DNA of 64,000 nt, taken from assembly GCF_905220565.1 (NCBI RefSeq), contig NC_059396.1, forward strand, positions 11,427,706 through 11,491,705. Direction: 5' to 3'. The stretch comes from Melitaea cinxia (taxonomy: Eukaryota; Arthropoda; Insecta; Lepidoptera; Nymphalidae). The translations under genes were made by a program, and so were the position numbers. The notes below the pieces were generated by a model, which was not told the DNA's origin, did no database searches, and was given only the letters and a program-made list of their open reading frames with translations. The first letter of the stretch is position 1; the number at the start of each line of letters is the position of its first letter. Below are positions 24,008 to 36,659 of this stretch, piece by piece.

Positions 24008-24965
24008 TAATAAACATAGGTTACGAAGGCTTTTTTAAATTTAGTCGTTTTAAAAATCTTGTAAAGTAATAATATATAAGTAATAATCATTATTTAACTA
24101 GATTTCTTTCTGCATAATAGTTAATATTTATGCTATGTTAAGTGTTTCTAATAATTACGAAAAAAAAAAACGGACTAATACGTATGTTGTGTTATACAAT
24201 TGACAGTTTTTTACTATCGCTTAAGATTTTAATCGAGTAAGTGGAATTAAACTTAAAAACGTCCTGAAAAACGACCAGCTTTTTTACCTTATTTATAATA
24301 ATAGAAACGTATCAAATATAAATTTTCTTTTTGTGTTTTTATATTTTATTTATGGTAAAAAAAAAAAAACATTGTAACATTCAAAATAATGCGGTGGTCA
24401 TATGTGGATAATGTCGGTTCCTTTGCGTGACTGTTATATTTATTCGAGGGCACGCGTACGACTCTCACTAAACACGCAAAACGTGATCGTCACAAAATTT
24501 GAATCTTTGAACCAGAAGTTCGTACACAAACGATACCAGCCACCTAGGGGATGCTATCCAAGTTTTTTTTTTTATGAGGAAAGATATTTTTGTACGTTTT
24601 ATATGATATTTATATTGCTTGTCTGCGTATAACTACATGTTTATGATCTTTGCTTGCTTGGGGTAGAATTAAAGTTGGTTGGTATAAACGGGATCTCGAA
24701 TCGAGTGATTTACTGTTCCGATTTCAATCAATGCTTTCGCGTTAAAGTGAGAAAAAGTCGCTTTATTGGCTATAAAACATAATGTTTCACTAGATCGTTT
24801 CACACAGTAGGTAGTCGATATCTAGCACACTAAAAAAAATGAATGTGTTTGTTTGCAGTTTTAGAATTTCCATAATCTTAAGACACTGCTCTTTGTTCGC
24901 CCGTTTTTGTTTTTTCCAATCACATGATGGTCTTATAACATATCAAAAGAAAAGAAAAAGTAGAA
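24006..24965. other. AT-rich sequence, nothing recognised
   Basis: A 76-codon open frame at 24402-24632 has no domain or codon evidence. Confidence 0.4.
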
Positions 24966-24969
24966 GAGC

Positions 24970-25200
24970 ACAGCAGGAATTTTCTGCTCAAAATATGGAG
25001 TAGCCCGACTGGGGTTAGTACCTCGACTTTAGAGAAGACCATAGCTAAATAATACTGTTTTCAAGCAGTATTAGTGACCAGAGCTTCTGTGGGGGATTTG
25101 GGATTGCGTCGGCAACGCGCTTGGGGTGTTACTGGTGTTGCAGGCGTCTATAGGTGAGCCGTACGCTTGTTTGCCGACCTAGTTATATTAAAAAAAAAAA
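24970..25200 (+). repeat. Dispersed 'caggtgagccg' repeat, copy 3
   Basis: Nearly full-length relative to 37610-37862: 'ctgctcaaaatatggagtag', 'cccgactggggttagtacc', 'ggtgttgcaggcgtctatag', then 'gtgagccgtacgcttgt' and a poly-A end. A short deletion removes part of the 'cggtaatcgcttaccatc' block. Confidence 0.7.
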
Positions 25201-25409
25201 AATGTAAAAAATGTTAAATTATTAACAGCTACGTGTTTTCCGGCAACTTTAGAAAATATGTGATTAAATGAACTGCCAAAATATTTCATGTGAAAATTCG
25301 TAATATATGAAAAAAGCCTGTAATTTAAAGGAATAGGGAATTAGTAACCATGTAGCGAAAATGAATAACCTAAATATTATATGCAAAGCACTCAAAAATT
25401 AATGGGAAT

Positions 25410-25512
25410 TCAAATTTACTTTATTCAAGTATGATTTAAAAGCACTTTTGAATCGTCATTGCACCGTAATACATTATATTAATGAGAGTTGCCGCTAAAG
25501 AAATCCAACAGT
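25410..25512 (+). repeat. Interspersed repeat fragment ('tttactttattcaagta' type)
   Basis: The stretch 'aatttactttattcaagta' followed by 'aagcacttttgaatcgtcat' is a repeat start I remember from many lepidopteran sequences. The copy is truncated after about 100 bp. Confidence 0.5.
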
Positions 25513-25945
25513 CACTCATATAAAAATTGTCGGTATATCACTTAACAATTTCAACTTAGTCATATAACCTACCATAGTAAACGATACACTTAGCCTATCG
25601 CAGAAATTTAAAAACATAAATTAAGTAAATCAAATAGCGCGGAAAGAATAGTAAAAGTTCAAAATGGCATTGTTTTACAAATGTACAAAATAAGTCGATA
25701 AAAGTTCGATGTCAGTCTCGTAACGATTAAACTTTGCTTATTTGATAGCTCGAGTCTCGTAGTAGCCGTTAGTAGATATACTGCGAACTGAGTGCTTTAC
25801 CACATACTCGATCGACTTACTAACTACTTGGCATTCACTTCCGAACTGTTGCAGACGTTAAATGTTGTAGCTACAAGAACTTATTATATGTACGGATAAA
25901 TATTAAAGTTGTAATATATTTTAGCTACACCATTTAATTTCGTTC
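25513..25945. other. No feature recognised
   Basis: A mildly GC-richer patch at 25700-25860 has no coding frame or known repeat motif. Confidence 0.4.
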
Positions 25946-25949
25946 ATTT

Positions 25950-26135
25950 TAGTTTGTAATTAATGTTAATTTATATTTTCTCCGAAACTACTGAACTGAT
26001 TTGAAAAATTCTTTCACTGTTAGGAAATTCACTACTCGCGGGCGACATTGACTATATTACATTTTCAAAAAGTTAGGATTTTATTTTTAAATTTTGTTAA
26101 ATACGCGTGCGAAGCCGGGGCGGGATGTTGGTGTT
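25950..26135 (+). repeat. Degenerate transposon remnant ('tgcgaagccggggcggg' end)
   Basis: The text 'ctccgaaactactgaactga' to 'acgcgtgcgaagccggggcg' matches a common lepidopteran repeat end. The same end is seen in reverse at 40215 and 45118. Confidence 0.55.
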
Positions 26136-27340
26136 ATATATAATGCAAGTTAAAACATCTTTCTTAAACTATTTGACTTTCCTTTCACAAATATAGATAA
26201 AAAAGTTCTTATATTTGATTCAGTTTCAAACAAGGGATTCCTTTTCTTTAAATATTGGCAAATTGCTTGGCACTTGTACAGCGTCATAAAATTTGACGAA
26301 TGTTTGCCTTTGTCTCATATTTTTATAAAATAAAATCACAATTGATTTGCTTTTTCCTCGTCAATTTATAGATTTGAATTGTGCGAAATTGGTTTATCCA
26401 ACAACGCTATGATTGCATCAGCGATCCGAGTTATTGAACCGTGAGTTGAAAACTTTATAGGTAGTTACGAATGCATTGTACCCCTGCTATAATGTAAAGT
26501 CGACGTTGACGAGTTTGTATCATTTAACAATATTTGGCGGTTGGCATAGAAATACGCCTTTAATCTACAAAATTATCTATTGTAACACTAGAGGAACGTT
26601 CGTGGTCGCTTTTAATATTTACGCTTTTTCAAATTTGTATTACTGCAATATCCATGTTATGAGACTTTATAAGACTTTTTTTACTTTTTAATTAAATTTG
26701 CATATCTCGTTCAAACAGTATGTCATGGATACACTCGAAAAGTTCCCCTTTTAAAAAGTATTTCATGCAAAAATAACATGGAGTGTTATATTTCTATCAA
26801 TTGCGTACAAAAAAAAAAGTTTATTTATGTATGTTCTATGTTGTTATACTTGTTAACACAGCCAACTTCAACAAGGTTTACGGTCAGCAGATATTTTAAA
26901 ATAAAAAAATAAGATTTATTTCACATACAGCTTAATCCTAAGACACATAACAATAGCCCTGCTCCTTGATAATACTTGTATCGATCAATAATAACTTTAG
27001 ATTATTAACTAAAATTTAAATTAAAAATGATAATAGTAATAATTATAATTTTAAATAAGATTACCGTTAGTTAAAATATTTTTATATGATAATTAAATTT
27101 GGTTAATGAAAGATCAAATATATCAGTCTAGAAATAACTTGTTGTACTTATAACAACTTCTATTAATAAATAAATTTCGTGGGAAATTAGTTCTGGTCGC
27201 AGGAACGCAGAATGTCTCATTACGTCTAGCGCTAATTCGTGGACAATAGAAAAATAATCTCGTGAGCAGATAAAGCCAATCAAAATGAATTTTTATGATT
27301 TTACATAGTAGTACTTGATCTCGTTAAACATGTCGGTTAG
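26136..27340. other. AT-rich sequence, nothing recognised
   Basis: The 71-codon frame at 26476-26691 shows no recognisable content. Confidence 0.45.
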
Positions 27341-27344
27341 CGGC

Positions 27345-28456
27345 CGTCATCACTGTAACAAAATTGTTCTGGTTAAAAGTTGTGGTTGACTGAAGGGCCC
27401 TGACCAAACGATTACGAATACGTTCTATTCTAGAGATGTGATTCTTATACTGAGGATTCCAAACAAGAAGTATACTCTAAAGTAGATCCAACAAAAGCAT
27501 TGTATAATGATATAAGCGTAGATAAATGTTTAAATTTTTTTGAAGTCCTCAGCACAAAACCAAGCATTCGTTAAACCTTATCAGATATATAACCAATGTG
27601 ATAATCGAAAAACAGCTTAGAATCGACGTAGACACCAAGATCCTTGATAATGTTAACTCTAGAAACGACCTCTCCACACAATTTGTACGCAAAATCAATA
27701 ACTATTTTTTTTAAACGTAGTAAACTTTATTACGTTACATTTTTTTCAAATTTAGAAATAAGGAATTATTTGAACAATATGAATTAAATAACGAGCCCGT
27801 TGGTGCAGTTTGTAGTGGCCCTGCTTTCTGTTCCGTGGGTAGCGGATTCGATTCCCGCCGGAGTTGGGTATAATATGTTTATTTATTTTCATATATTTAT
27901 ATATGTATTATTTCTATGTATATTTATCAAGAAAAAAATAGATAAGAAGAACAGTTGGCTGTACCTGTAAAACAAGCACTAAGTTGCTTAACATAGAAAC
28001 AGACGACCGTGTGTGTATGTTATAAGATATTAATAAAAATAGGAACTGAAGATCAAGATCTTTCTGGAAACACAAGCAGTCGTCAGAGTTGTTGATTTTT
28101 TTTTAAATATTTTGTTGCCACCAGCATACAGTAAAAACTTTGAGTGTTTGAAAACAGAATTCATATCATTAATGTACATAAATATTAAAAAGCAACGTGT
28201 TAGTGTGATCCTAGTGGTCGGCACCTGATGGCACGGGAATGAAAGATGAGCAAAAACCCTTTATTGTAACTGCTTGGCTTCTATTAGATAAGTAGGATTC
28301 AATCCAACGCAGGAGGTCGCCATGTACACCAGTATATCTTAATTTTTTAAGGACGATAGAATGTGAAATTTTGTCAAAAGGTTTAGAAAAAACAGTGTAC
28401 ACGGCTTGAACGGAAGGACTTAAAACGTCACACGAAACAAAAGTTATATTTTTCAA
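27345..28456 (-). pseudogene. LINE reverse transcriptase fragment (Jockey-like), minus strand
   Basis: Reading the minus strand from 28456 downwards gives VQAVYTVFSKPFDKISHSI (motif A), LLRWIESYLSNRSQAVTIKG, SSFIPVPSG and then YINDMNSVFKHSKFLLYAGG. The last motif is the YADD box with both aspartates changed to glycine. Below the SINE insertion the text continues with NLKKCNVIKF, IIKDLGVYVDSKLFFDYHIG and LISLYNAFVGSTLEYTS, ending near 27345. There are several stops and a frameshift near 28220. In motif A the usual FSKAFD reads FSKPFD. The fragment is dead. The endonuclease is not present. Confidence 0.82.
27785..28035 (+). mobile_element. tRNA-derived SINE inserted in the minus-strand LINE
   Basis: It starts 'agcccgttggtgcagtttg', with a B box 'gattcgattcc' at 27845-27855, and ends 'agacgaccgtgtgtgtatgt'. 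Reverse-complement relative at 34045-34180, more decayed relative at 50430-50650. It splits the LINE text between the block after YAGG and NLKKCNVIKF. No exact target duplication could be fixed because the flanks are AT-rich. Confidence 0.82.
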
Positions 28457-28519
28457 CTATCCAACTTTATTTCTCGAGAACCAACACCTGCCTATTAATT
28501 TTTTTCGGTATACCAACTT

Positions 28520-28845
28520 CATCATTACAGCCTATACAGTCCACTGCTGGACATAGGCCTCCACAAGTTTACGCCAAAAATAACGTGAACTCATGTGTTT
28601 TGCCCATAGTCACCACGCTGGGTAGGCGGGTTGGTGACGGCAGAGCTGGCTTTGTCGCACCGAAGACGCTGCTGCCCGTCTACGGTCTGTGTATTTCAAA
28701 GCCAGCAGTTGGATGGTTATCCCGCCACCGGTCGGCTTTTTAAGTTCCAAGGTGCTAGCGGAACCGTGTTATCCCTTAGTCGCCTCTTACGACACCCACG
28801 GGAAGAGAGGGGGTGGCTATATTCTTTAGTACCGTAGCCACACAG
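28520..28845 (-). mobile_element. RTE-tail repeat (LINE 3' end or SINE), minus, with 9-bp target duplication
   Basis: On the minus strand it ends with the complement of 'cagcctatacagtccactgc' plus 'tggacataggcct'. The body carries 'ctggctttgtcgcaccgaag' and 'acgctgctgccc'. The flanking duplication 'taccaactt' is at 28511-28519 and 28846-28854. Sister copies: 39292-39535 (minus) and 54369-54675 (plus). The 68-codon frame inside is not a gene. Confidence 0.82.
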
Positions 28846-28854
28846 TACCAACTT

Positions 28855-31800
28855 AATTTTTTGATAATGAACGCCATACAAATAAAACCAGGTAGCAGAA
28901 TGTCACAATTTAAAAATCAGAGAAATTCTGACTTAAGCATAAACTTAAAAAAAAAATGTAAATTAAGTTTTAATTTAGAATATTAAATTTAAATGTATTG
29001 CAATAAAGCACAATGATTTCAAATTAGATTTACTAGAGCTGCAGACTTTCGTAAACGCAATGTTTCAATGTGGGGAATAGCCGTCAAAGTGGCGAAGAAT
29101 TCGATTGAATTTATAGTTCCTTTTATTGCGACGGAAGTGGAACTATGGGACTAGAGTTTCCTATTGTTAAATTGGTTTCTAAAATAGATTTGAATCGAAA
29201 CACGATCTTGTTTTTCTAGATAACTTCGATATGTGTTGAAAGCGTACAGCTGCGAAACGTGACTGTATCGAGGGCGAATATGATACTATCTATCATGCAT
29301 AATAAGATACGTATCACGCAAACGGCTTTTTGTGATATGAATTTGCAAGAAATACGCATTTCGTATCGTCTACGAGTTATACATTTATGTATATGTGATT
29401 GAAACGTAAATGTCCTATGCGTACCAAGGGTGTCGATCAAAAATAAATAGCTACGAAAAACGTGGTCGCTTTAGTTACTTGTGTGTTTTGTTTTAGGAAT
29501 GTAATTTTTAACGAAACCGTGGTGGCATCATATGCAAATGGACGTTACTCATCTCATCGTCGTTTTTTTTCGTTTGAGTTGCCTTTTTAAGGCTAGTAGG
29601 TCATATTATGTATAAAATATTAACGTTAAAAGTATTTAAATTTTAACATTATTCATAGGTGAATAAATTAAAATATACATAAAATCATTTTTATTCTATA
29701 AATTTTTGCGACATTATTTCAGTTAATGAGTTTCTTATGTTGGTTTTAAAATAATAATTTAGCTTGTGTTTAGAATAAATATTATATGCATTTTAAATAT
29801 TGGAAATACAGTTCGAACTGATATTTGCAAAACGTACATGTGTAATTTCTCAGGCAACGCTCAGCATGTGGTCCGCTCATGAGGCGAGTATTAATAGCGC
29901 CCTTGCGTACGTCCGTATCATCCCTAACATTTCAGCTAACCTCTCAACCCACTAAACGGGATCTTTGTTGATCACTGCTTTTGTCTTACCATTCTCCGTA
30001 ATGGACTATTAGCTGCGGCCATTGTTTTTGCTCGAAATTAAGGCAAACTAAAATGCGTCGTCAAGCGTACTTCCAGCTTACATTGTACTATCTGGTGTTG
30101 CCATTTTCACACAATACTTTTAAGGGATTTAGTAGTACCATTACTTTGACAAAGTCCATCTGAAAAACTTAAAAAATCTTTTTTCTTTATCTGTTCCCGT
30201 CAGTCTTGTAGAGATTTGGGTAAAAACTACTGATCGAACTTTAATCAGATTTTCGACTTCGAACAATTTAAGCCCCCTGAGGCATTGAAGATTATTTTGA
30301 TTTTTACTGGTGGAATTGTATTATGTATATATATATATACATATTTATGTCAAATCAATGAATATCGTTTTAAAACGTTCACTAAGTTTCAAAGGCAATG
30401 TACAACATATTAATGTAAATGTATTTTTAACTGCCATATAGTATAAAATATATAATAAGAAGAACATATCACGAGTGATTTAATTTGTTATCAAATGATA
30501 CATATAATTTTAATAAAAAAATTAAGGATTTTTAATGAATGGCACTGGGCTTTAATTTTTTACGGTTAAATCTCTTATTAATTTCGCTTCATTTTCATTA
30601 TAACATGATATAATATTATAATTAATTAGAACCTTAAGCAAGTACCATATAATTAATTGTATGAATTATTGTTAGTGGGTATAATAGTGTATTGTTTTTC
30701 AAATATACAAAAAACGTAATTAAATGATTAAAAAATAATAAAAACAAACTTTATTTTTATGCGTTGGTTTATAGTTAAAATTTGGATTTCAAAGTTATTT
30801 TTATTTAAACAGCTTGAAGGCTACACGCTACGCATCTTAGGAGTAAAACCCTGACCATAAAATAAATAAATTTAAATTATAATAACATTAATTTGCTAAA
30901 TATTGAAATACGATGTGGTTACAACTGAATCTACCGTGTACTTAAGGTTAAAAAAATGTTTAAAATTAAAATGTCAAAACATTACATTTTGTGAAGTTCG
31001 TTCATCATTATTCTCGGAGAATATAATTATGAGTAAGTCCTTGGTTGAAACTTATTAGTATGCTAATTATATTCACATGGATAGTTATACATTTAAGCAG
31101 GGCTGTCTCTGTGCCCATCTGGTTCGTACAATACTCAGTTTACAGCGGATAATTTATGTTGTTATTATTTGTTGGGAGACTGGGTCAATTATTATATGTA
31201 CAATGTTTGTTGTACTACGAAAGCTATTTTTAAGTTTTGTTTAACTCTGGTTCATAAATTTCTTTTTTTTAAATATCTCTTTCAGAGCTTTAAAATTGCG
31301 GTCGACGAGCCAACTTCATAAAACATAATATAACAAAATGTATATACTCCGAAAATAATTTTATGGTAGATTGAGAGGCTGAGGTACTTAGATTGGATGA
31401 GAACGGCTCTTTATACGAGGAATCCAATATCATAGAATATGAATTTGCTGTAGTGGAAGCATTCTGACAATCACCAAGAGCCACGCCTTTTCGGGCGCCC
31501 CATTTCCTATACTCACTTGACACAAAAAATAACAAGCGGTATTATTATTTAGGGATTTCTTCAACAAGTCATTTTGTGGAACGCTTCGGGGACCATAGCT
31601 CTTTTTATTTGAAGACCGAGTGTACTTTTTGATTGAAATGGCGACAGTCTGAAGCGTTAAGGAACAAGGAATACTTATCACGGACGAAGTAAGTTCAATC
31701 TCTTTTATCGCAGGGTTATAGCGGGGAGAATTTAGCGCCGCCTCGTATCCCAGAGGGTCTCGAAGCGTGCCAACTCTACCGTAAAATTATGTAAACTTTC

Positions 31801-33013
31801 TGAGCGTTCCTATATTGTTGTCATTCTTTCTATGGTATCCCAGTTCATTTGTCTTTGTGAAGTAGGTTTCACGAACTTAAGAAGTGTTCCTCAAAGATTA
31901 TAAGACAAGATTTATGTGGTACGAACAACTCTTAATAAAGTTATGTTTTACATTTATATGCGATTTTTACACAAGAGTTAATTCTATAAAATAGTTGACT
32001 CGAGTTTACATTACGTATTATTTCACATTGGTATTGCATATACATTAAAGCACAATCCAGCTCTTGAATGTACCCACATACATTCGATACTATAGTATTT
32101 GTTATCATTTAAAACCTATTTTTCACTCACCAAAGTGATTTATTTTAAGTGAATTAATTTTAAATTAAACAAAAAATAATAGGTTCGTGGATTTTGCGGC
32201 GCACCGCGTGGTGTCGTAATTATGGCGTCACTCGGCTAAAACGGGGAAATAAATTGAAAAACCGACTCGCGGTATAAATGCACGCCGGAAAATATCTCTC
32301 GTGGCACTTGCCCACGACTGACAGCGCCAACTTAATGTATTTATTTTAGCCATAGAGCTATTGTTTCAAACAAAAATTTACGCTCTAGCCGTTATGTATT
32401 GTTCTGCCACTAGTAATTGCTTCATTAATGTTAATTAAAATGATGAAGTGCCAGCTAGCTACTGTTTTCCTATAGGCCTGTGCAAACTCCTGATTGATGA
32501 TCAATTTTAAATGTTAATTAGTATAATATATTTGTAGCAGTCGCTATAGAGAAATAAATAATGAAAATTATTATTCCGCTTTATTGTTTTAATTGTGATT
32601 TCGGTTTAATTGTGCGATTTTGTATCTATTATAATGTTTATTAAATTTAGCAAAGCTAAAGCTAAATGTTTATTTAGCTCTTTTAAATTTATGAGAACCT
32701 ACTTGCTAAAAAGCTTTTAATGTTATTATGCGGCGGGAAATATGATGTATTAGATTAAAAACATTTGTATTCAACACAACGCCTAGATGTTTGAGAAATA
32801 AACGTATTTCGCAGCAACATAATGTGGAGCGCACCAATTGTTTCTGAGGCGTATGCCTTCGTACGGTACGAATTTTTCATATGCTCAAATGGACTATACA
32901 CTATTTTAAAAATGTTTATCTTTTAGAATGATTTAATTTGTTTTTTAATATTTGATGTTGGTTTAGCGCATTACAGTCATGTGTCAGTCTGGTATTCCCG
33001 GCAATTGTTTTAT
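28855..33013. other. Gene-free, mostly AT-rich
   Basis: Slightly GC-richer unidentified patches lie at 29860-30110, 31380-31780 and 32180-32335. The last has a TATA-like 'cggtataaatgcacgcc' at about 32269-32285. The overlapping minus-strand frames at 31290-31681 show no domain I recognise. Confidence 0.45.
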
Positions 33014-33090
33014 GAACTAGTTATTTTTAATGCACTACTACAATATAATTGGTACTTATATTGTAGCAGTGCATTAAAAATAATTAGTTC
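33014..33090. other. Near-perfect inverted repeat (35-nt arms, 7-nt loop)
   Basis: The left arm 33014-33048 and right arm 33056-33090 are reverse complements at 33 of 35 positions. One exception is a G-T pair (33020/33084), the other an A-C mismatch (33037/33067). The loop is 'ttggtac'. As RNA from the + strand this would fold into a long hairpin. It could be a miRNA or hairpin-RNA precursor, a tiny foldback element, or a snap-back duplication. Confidence 0.85.
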
Positions 33091-34040
33091 GATATCTTGG
33101 GTGTTTCTCCATGTTCGATTTAAAACATCATAAAGTTATCGATGTCATGCAAACTAAATGTGTATACAAAATTTCAAAGAGAGAAAATTTGAAAGGTATA
33201 TGTTTCAAAATTGAGTTTCAGGATTCAAACCTAAGATAATAAGAACGTGCTTTTTTTTACTGTACCAGTATACACATTTATCAATGTAAATCGATCGAGT
33301 GCAGTACACTGGAATGCTTTTGTTTTGCTTTGTCCGTAAAAAATTAAAATACAGTTTTGTCTTGTTGTATACAAAAATTATGATATTTGATATTGAATTC
33401 ATTTACTTTTGATATTTGTGCTATGATTTCCTTTATAAACTTTGAATTCCTAATTTCAACATAATTCAGGAGTAAAATATCTAAAAGTCAAACGTTTTAG
33501 AACGTACTTCAAAACAACTGTAGAAAATAGAAAGCTGTAAAGAAAATTGTCTAGTTTCTAGTTAGGCTCAGCGATGTGTTCTTGACAGTTAGTTGTCAGG
33601 CATATATGGGTCAAGCATTTATTTTAATTTAGTCGAGTTTTTAAATTAAACTAGAAATCTTCTTTTCTGTCTGGGACTTTTCGTAAAAATTCGATGTGTA
33701 AGATATATATATGTATTATAAAGACGTCTAAAGCTGATGTTAGGACACGTCTTGAAACAACTTTAACTACAGTTCGCTTAGCTTTGAAAAGATGTACAAA
33801 AAGAAGTCTGTATCTTGCCTCGTGTATTTAAAATCGGTTTCATTTGTTTCTCTTGAGTTATGAAAATAAAACTAAATAAAATTAAGTGAAAAGGTTATCA
33901 GTAATTCTATTCACTAGCGCGGCTGAATAGACCTTATTCAACAATCGCGTATTATAAAGCTATATCCAAACAACCTTTACCTGTTAAAAACTAATAATAC
34001 AACTTGATGCTTGTGTTATAGGTAACAACCGACTGTTATA
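33091..34040. other. AT-rich sequence, nothing recognised
   Basis: No gene seen. A short TA run is at about 33703. Confidence 0.45.
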
Positions 34041-34044
34041 AATA

Positions 34045-34182
34045 TATTTTTTTTTTGATAAATATACATGGAAAAAATATATATAAATACAAATATTACA
34101 CCCAGACTCAGGCGGGAATCGACCCCGCAACACGCAGAACAAAAAGCAGGGCCACTGCAAACAGCGCCAACGGGCTAGTCAA
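34045..34182 (-). mobile_element. tRNA-derived SINE, minus strand
   Basis: Reverse complement begins 'tagcccgttggcgctgtttg', then 'cagtggccctgctttttgtt', with B box complement 'gggaatcgacccc' at about 34114-34125. It matches the tRNA-like head and start of the body of the SINE at 27785, and stops in AT-rich sequence. Confidence 0.8.
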
Positions 34183-36115
34183 TATAAATGAAGCCAGTCT
34201 CATTTAAAATTATGGTTTCTGCTCAAAATACGTATAAATCTAATTTATTTAATCAAACTATTTAATCAAAACTTTTTGAATGAGAAATAATATATTTGAA
34301 AGGATTCAGCGTCATAAATACAAGTGATATCTCTTTTACCAACCCATTCTATAGAAGGATCAAGAATGGCGTAAAATAAGCTGTAAAATTGACTTTCCAA
34401 AGGACATAAGATTCTAAATTACTGTTTAAAACAAGTAAATGTAATGAAAATAACGTAGATGTATTAATAATAATATACACGAACTATTTCTAAGTACCTA
34501 CTTAATGGATTCATCACAGATAGTTTTCTCTCCAATAAGATTAAAATTCGTTCACTAGATTAATACAGTAAAATATGTTTCGCAATTTAGGAATATTACC
34601 AAGAAAATGTTTGCAAGAGAATATGAATTCGCCCTAGAAGTTAAGTATCAAATACTGTATGAGTGTTAAATATAACATTGTAAATTTTACGGTTGTCCAT
34701 AAATATATTTTTTAAAATTATCGTAATTCACGTTACATAATTCTTATTATTAAATTATTATGTGATTATATTGGAACAAATGAGATGATTACTTCAAAAT
34801 AATACTGGTAACTTAGACCGTTTTCTTACACAAAACGGAATGACTGTGCCGGCCGCGATAAATTATCCATTGTTGGCATACGAATTCAACAAGAACGGTT
34901 TTTGTTCGATTCTTCGCTTCGTCAATGGAAAATTTATTACCTACTGCCTACTGCCGAATTTAAATATGGTCGAATATATCTATGAACTGAAATATTCTGC
35001 ACGCCCAGGTGGAAATGGTAATTTCTGTCTTTATTTTCTATACCAAAGAGAGTAAATTTTCTTGCGTCATTTAACACCCCTAACATTATGCTGTTTTCGT
35101 GTGAGCGTTATCGTGCTATTTTAAAAATGCTCTGTTAAAGCGCAACGCTTTTGGTAAATTTACTAGAAAAATATAAATACTTAGAGACAATGCGAAAAGC
35201 AATAATGACTCCTTAGAGGTCGCTGATATTTTGCAGATATAAACTCCTTTAGATATATAATTATTCATTAGTATTGATGAGTTATCACTCAGGCGGTATT
35301 CGCAGTTCATATTTACTGCTAGTTTTTGCTTTTTTGGCATCATAAATTTAATAACTTCATTGTAATAGTAAACAAAACTGATATAGCTTTATACTATTTA
35401 AAGCTATCAATAGTATTCGACATTTAAATGGATTTATGAAAATTTTCTCCTTTTATTTTTTATTATATACGAGGAAATATATATTATTAAATATTTTTTC
35501 ACTAATAGTTTTGTGTTGTTTTTTACGCAACGTTACCTTTTGAACAAATAATAAAAATTATTTCCATTCGCTTCAACTTTTATTCTATTTGCAAGAATAG
35601 TTTACTTAACATCATATGCTTTATTGAATAAAGCGTCTTTAACTAGGAGAGTTAAATCCTCAAAACCCAAGACATTATTACAATTCTGAATGATGAAGTA
35701 AAAAAAATATATATTTTGACGATAAAATGGTTAAGCACATTCGTATATACCTCGTAAAGTTTCGTTTTTATATAATTCGCTTTTGTACTTTATTCTAACA
35801 TATTAATTTTGTAGGTAATTTGATTCTATAATTGCTCCAATCATTTCACGTTTTTAGTTAGCGTATGACGGGGCATTTATCATTTCCGCGCACGATCCTA
35901 TTTCTGTTAAACACATGCGTATGTTAAACTACTCTGTATACTTAGAGAAGTATTAATTGAAATACGAAACTACTGTCCGATCTAAACTATTTAAATGTGG
36001 TATGTATTTTGCAGAAATATTTTCATGAAAATAATATTTCGTAGAAACGTTCAGTACGTAATCGCTGTAATTCGCATTTTAGTTTTATCAAAATAAATAC
36101 AAATTTATAATATTT
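34183..36115. other. AT-rich sequence, nothing recognised
   Basis: The 71-codon frame at 34840-35055 has near-host composition but no recognisable motif or splice support. Confidence 0.4.
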
Positions 36116-36117
36116 TA

Positions 36118-36402
36118 GCGGATATATTCTGTACTACGAGTAACGATCGCTATCAGGTGTACATGATAACAGTCGAGACCGACAGCTTAACGTGCGCTCC
36201 GAGACACGGCAAGGAGACCCACACAAGGACAGCACAAACATCCAGACCATGACAAACATCTGTATGGCCAATACAAATGTTTGTCATGTCAGTCGGTCAG
36301 TCAGTCAGAGTTTGGCACGTGTGGGGATCGAAACCACACCCGCCAGTACAACAGCCACACACCAGTGTTGTGACCGTTGCGCCAACGCGTCGTCAATAAA
36401 TC
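36118..36402 (-). mobile_element. SINE (same family as 6889-7242), minus strand
   Basis: The plus strand reads 'cggatatattctgtactacg', 'cgatcgctatcaggtgtaca', 'acaaacatctgtatggccaa' and 'gtggggatcgaaacc', the complement of the body and B box of the SINE at 6889. The terminal block with 'cctatgcccaacagtggg' is missing. A CAGT tandem (gtcagtcggtcagtcagtca) is at about 36289-36308. Confidence 0.82.
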
Positions 36403-36659
36403 TTGCAAAATTAATAAAAAGTAAAATATTTAACTAAATGAACAGAAAGCAGTAGCATTTAACTAATGAACTGAATGTGTTACGTTTCAGACAATACGAT
36501 AAACAACTATGTAAAATATTTATTCAGTTAATATTTCATCAGGTTTTTCTATAAAAATAAGAATAACAGTACCTGTCTACTAAGACGTAGGTACATTGTT
36601 GTATGTGGGTAAAAATAAAACGCCAAAGAAATGTGGGTTGGCGCCTTGCCGTAGTTTTT

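Noticed and set aside
27790..27860. Possible tRNA gene
   Set aside because: Same reason; a SINE head with a reverse-complement relative at 34045.
31290..31681. Two overlapping minus-strand frames of about 80 codons
   Set aside because: No domain, no splice sites, and the frames conflict with each other.
32265..32300. TATA-like box 'ggtataaatgc'
   Set aside because: No initiator at the expected distance and no exon downstream.
36192..36437. 81-codon + strand open frame
   Set aside because: Lies wholly on the antisense of a recognised SINE.
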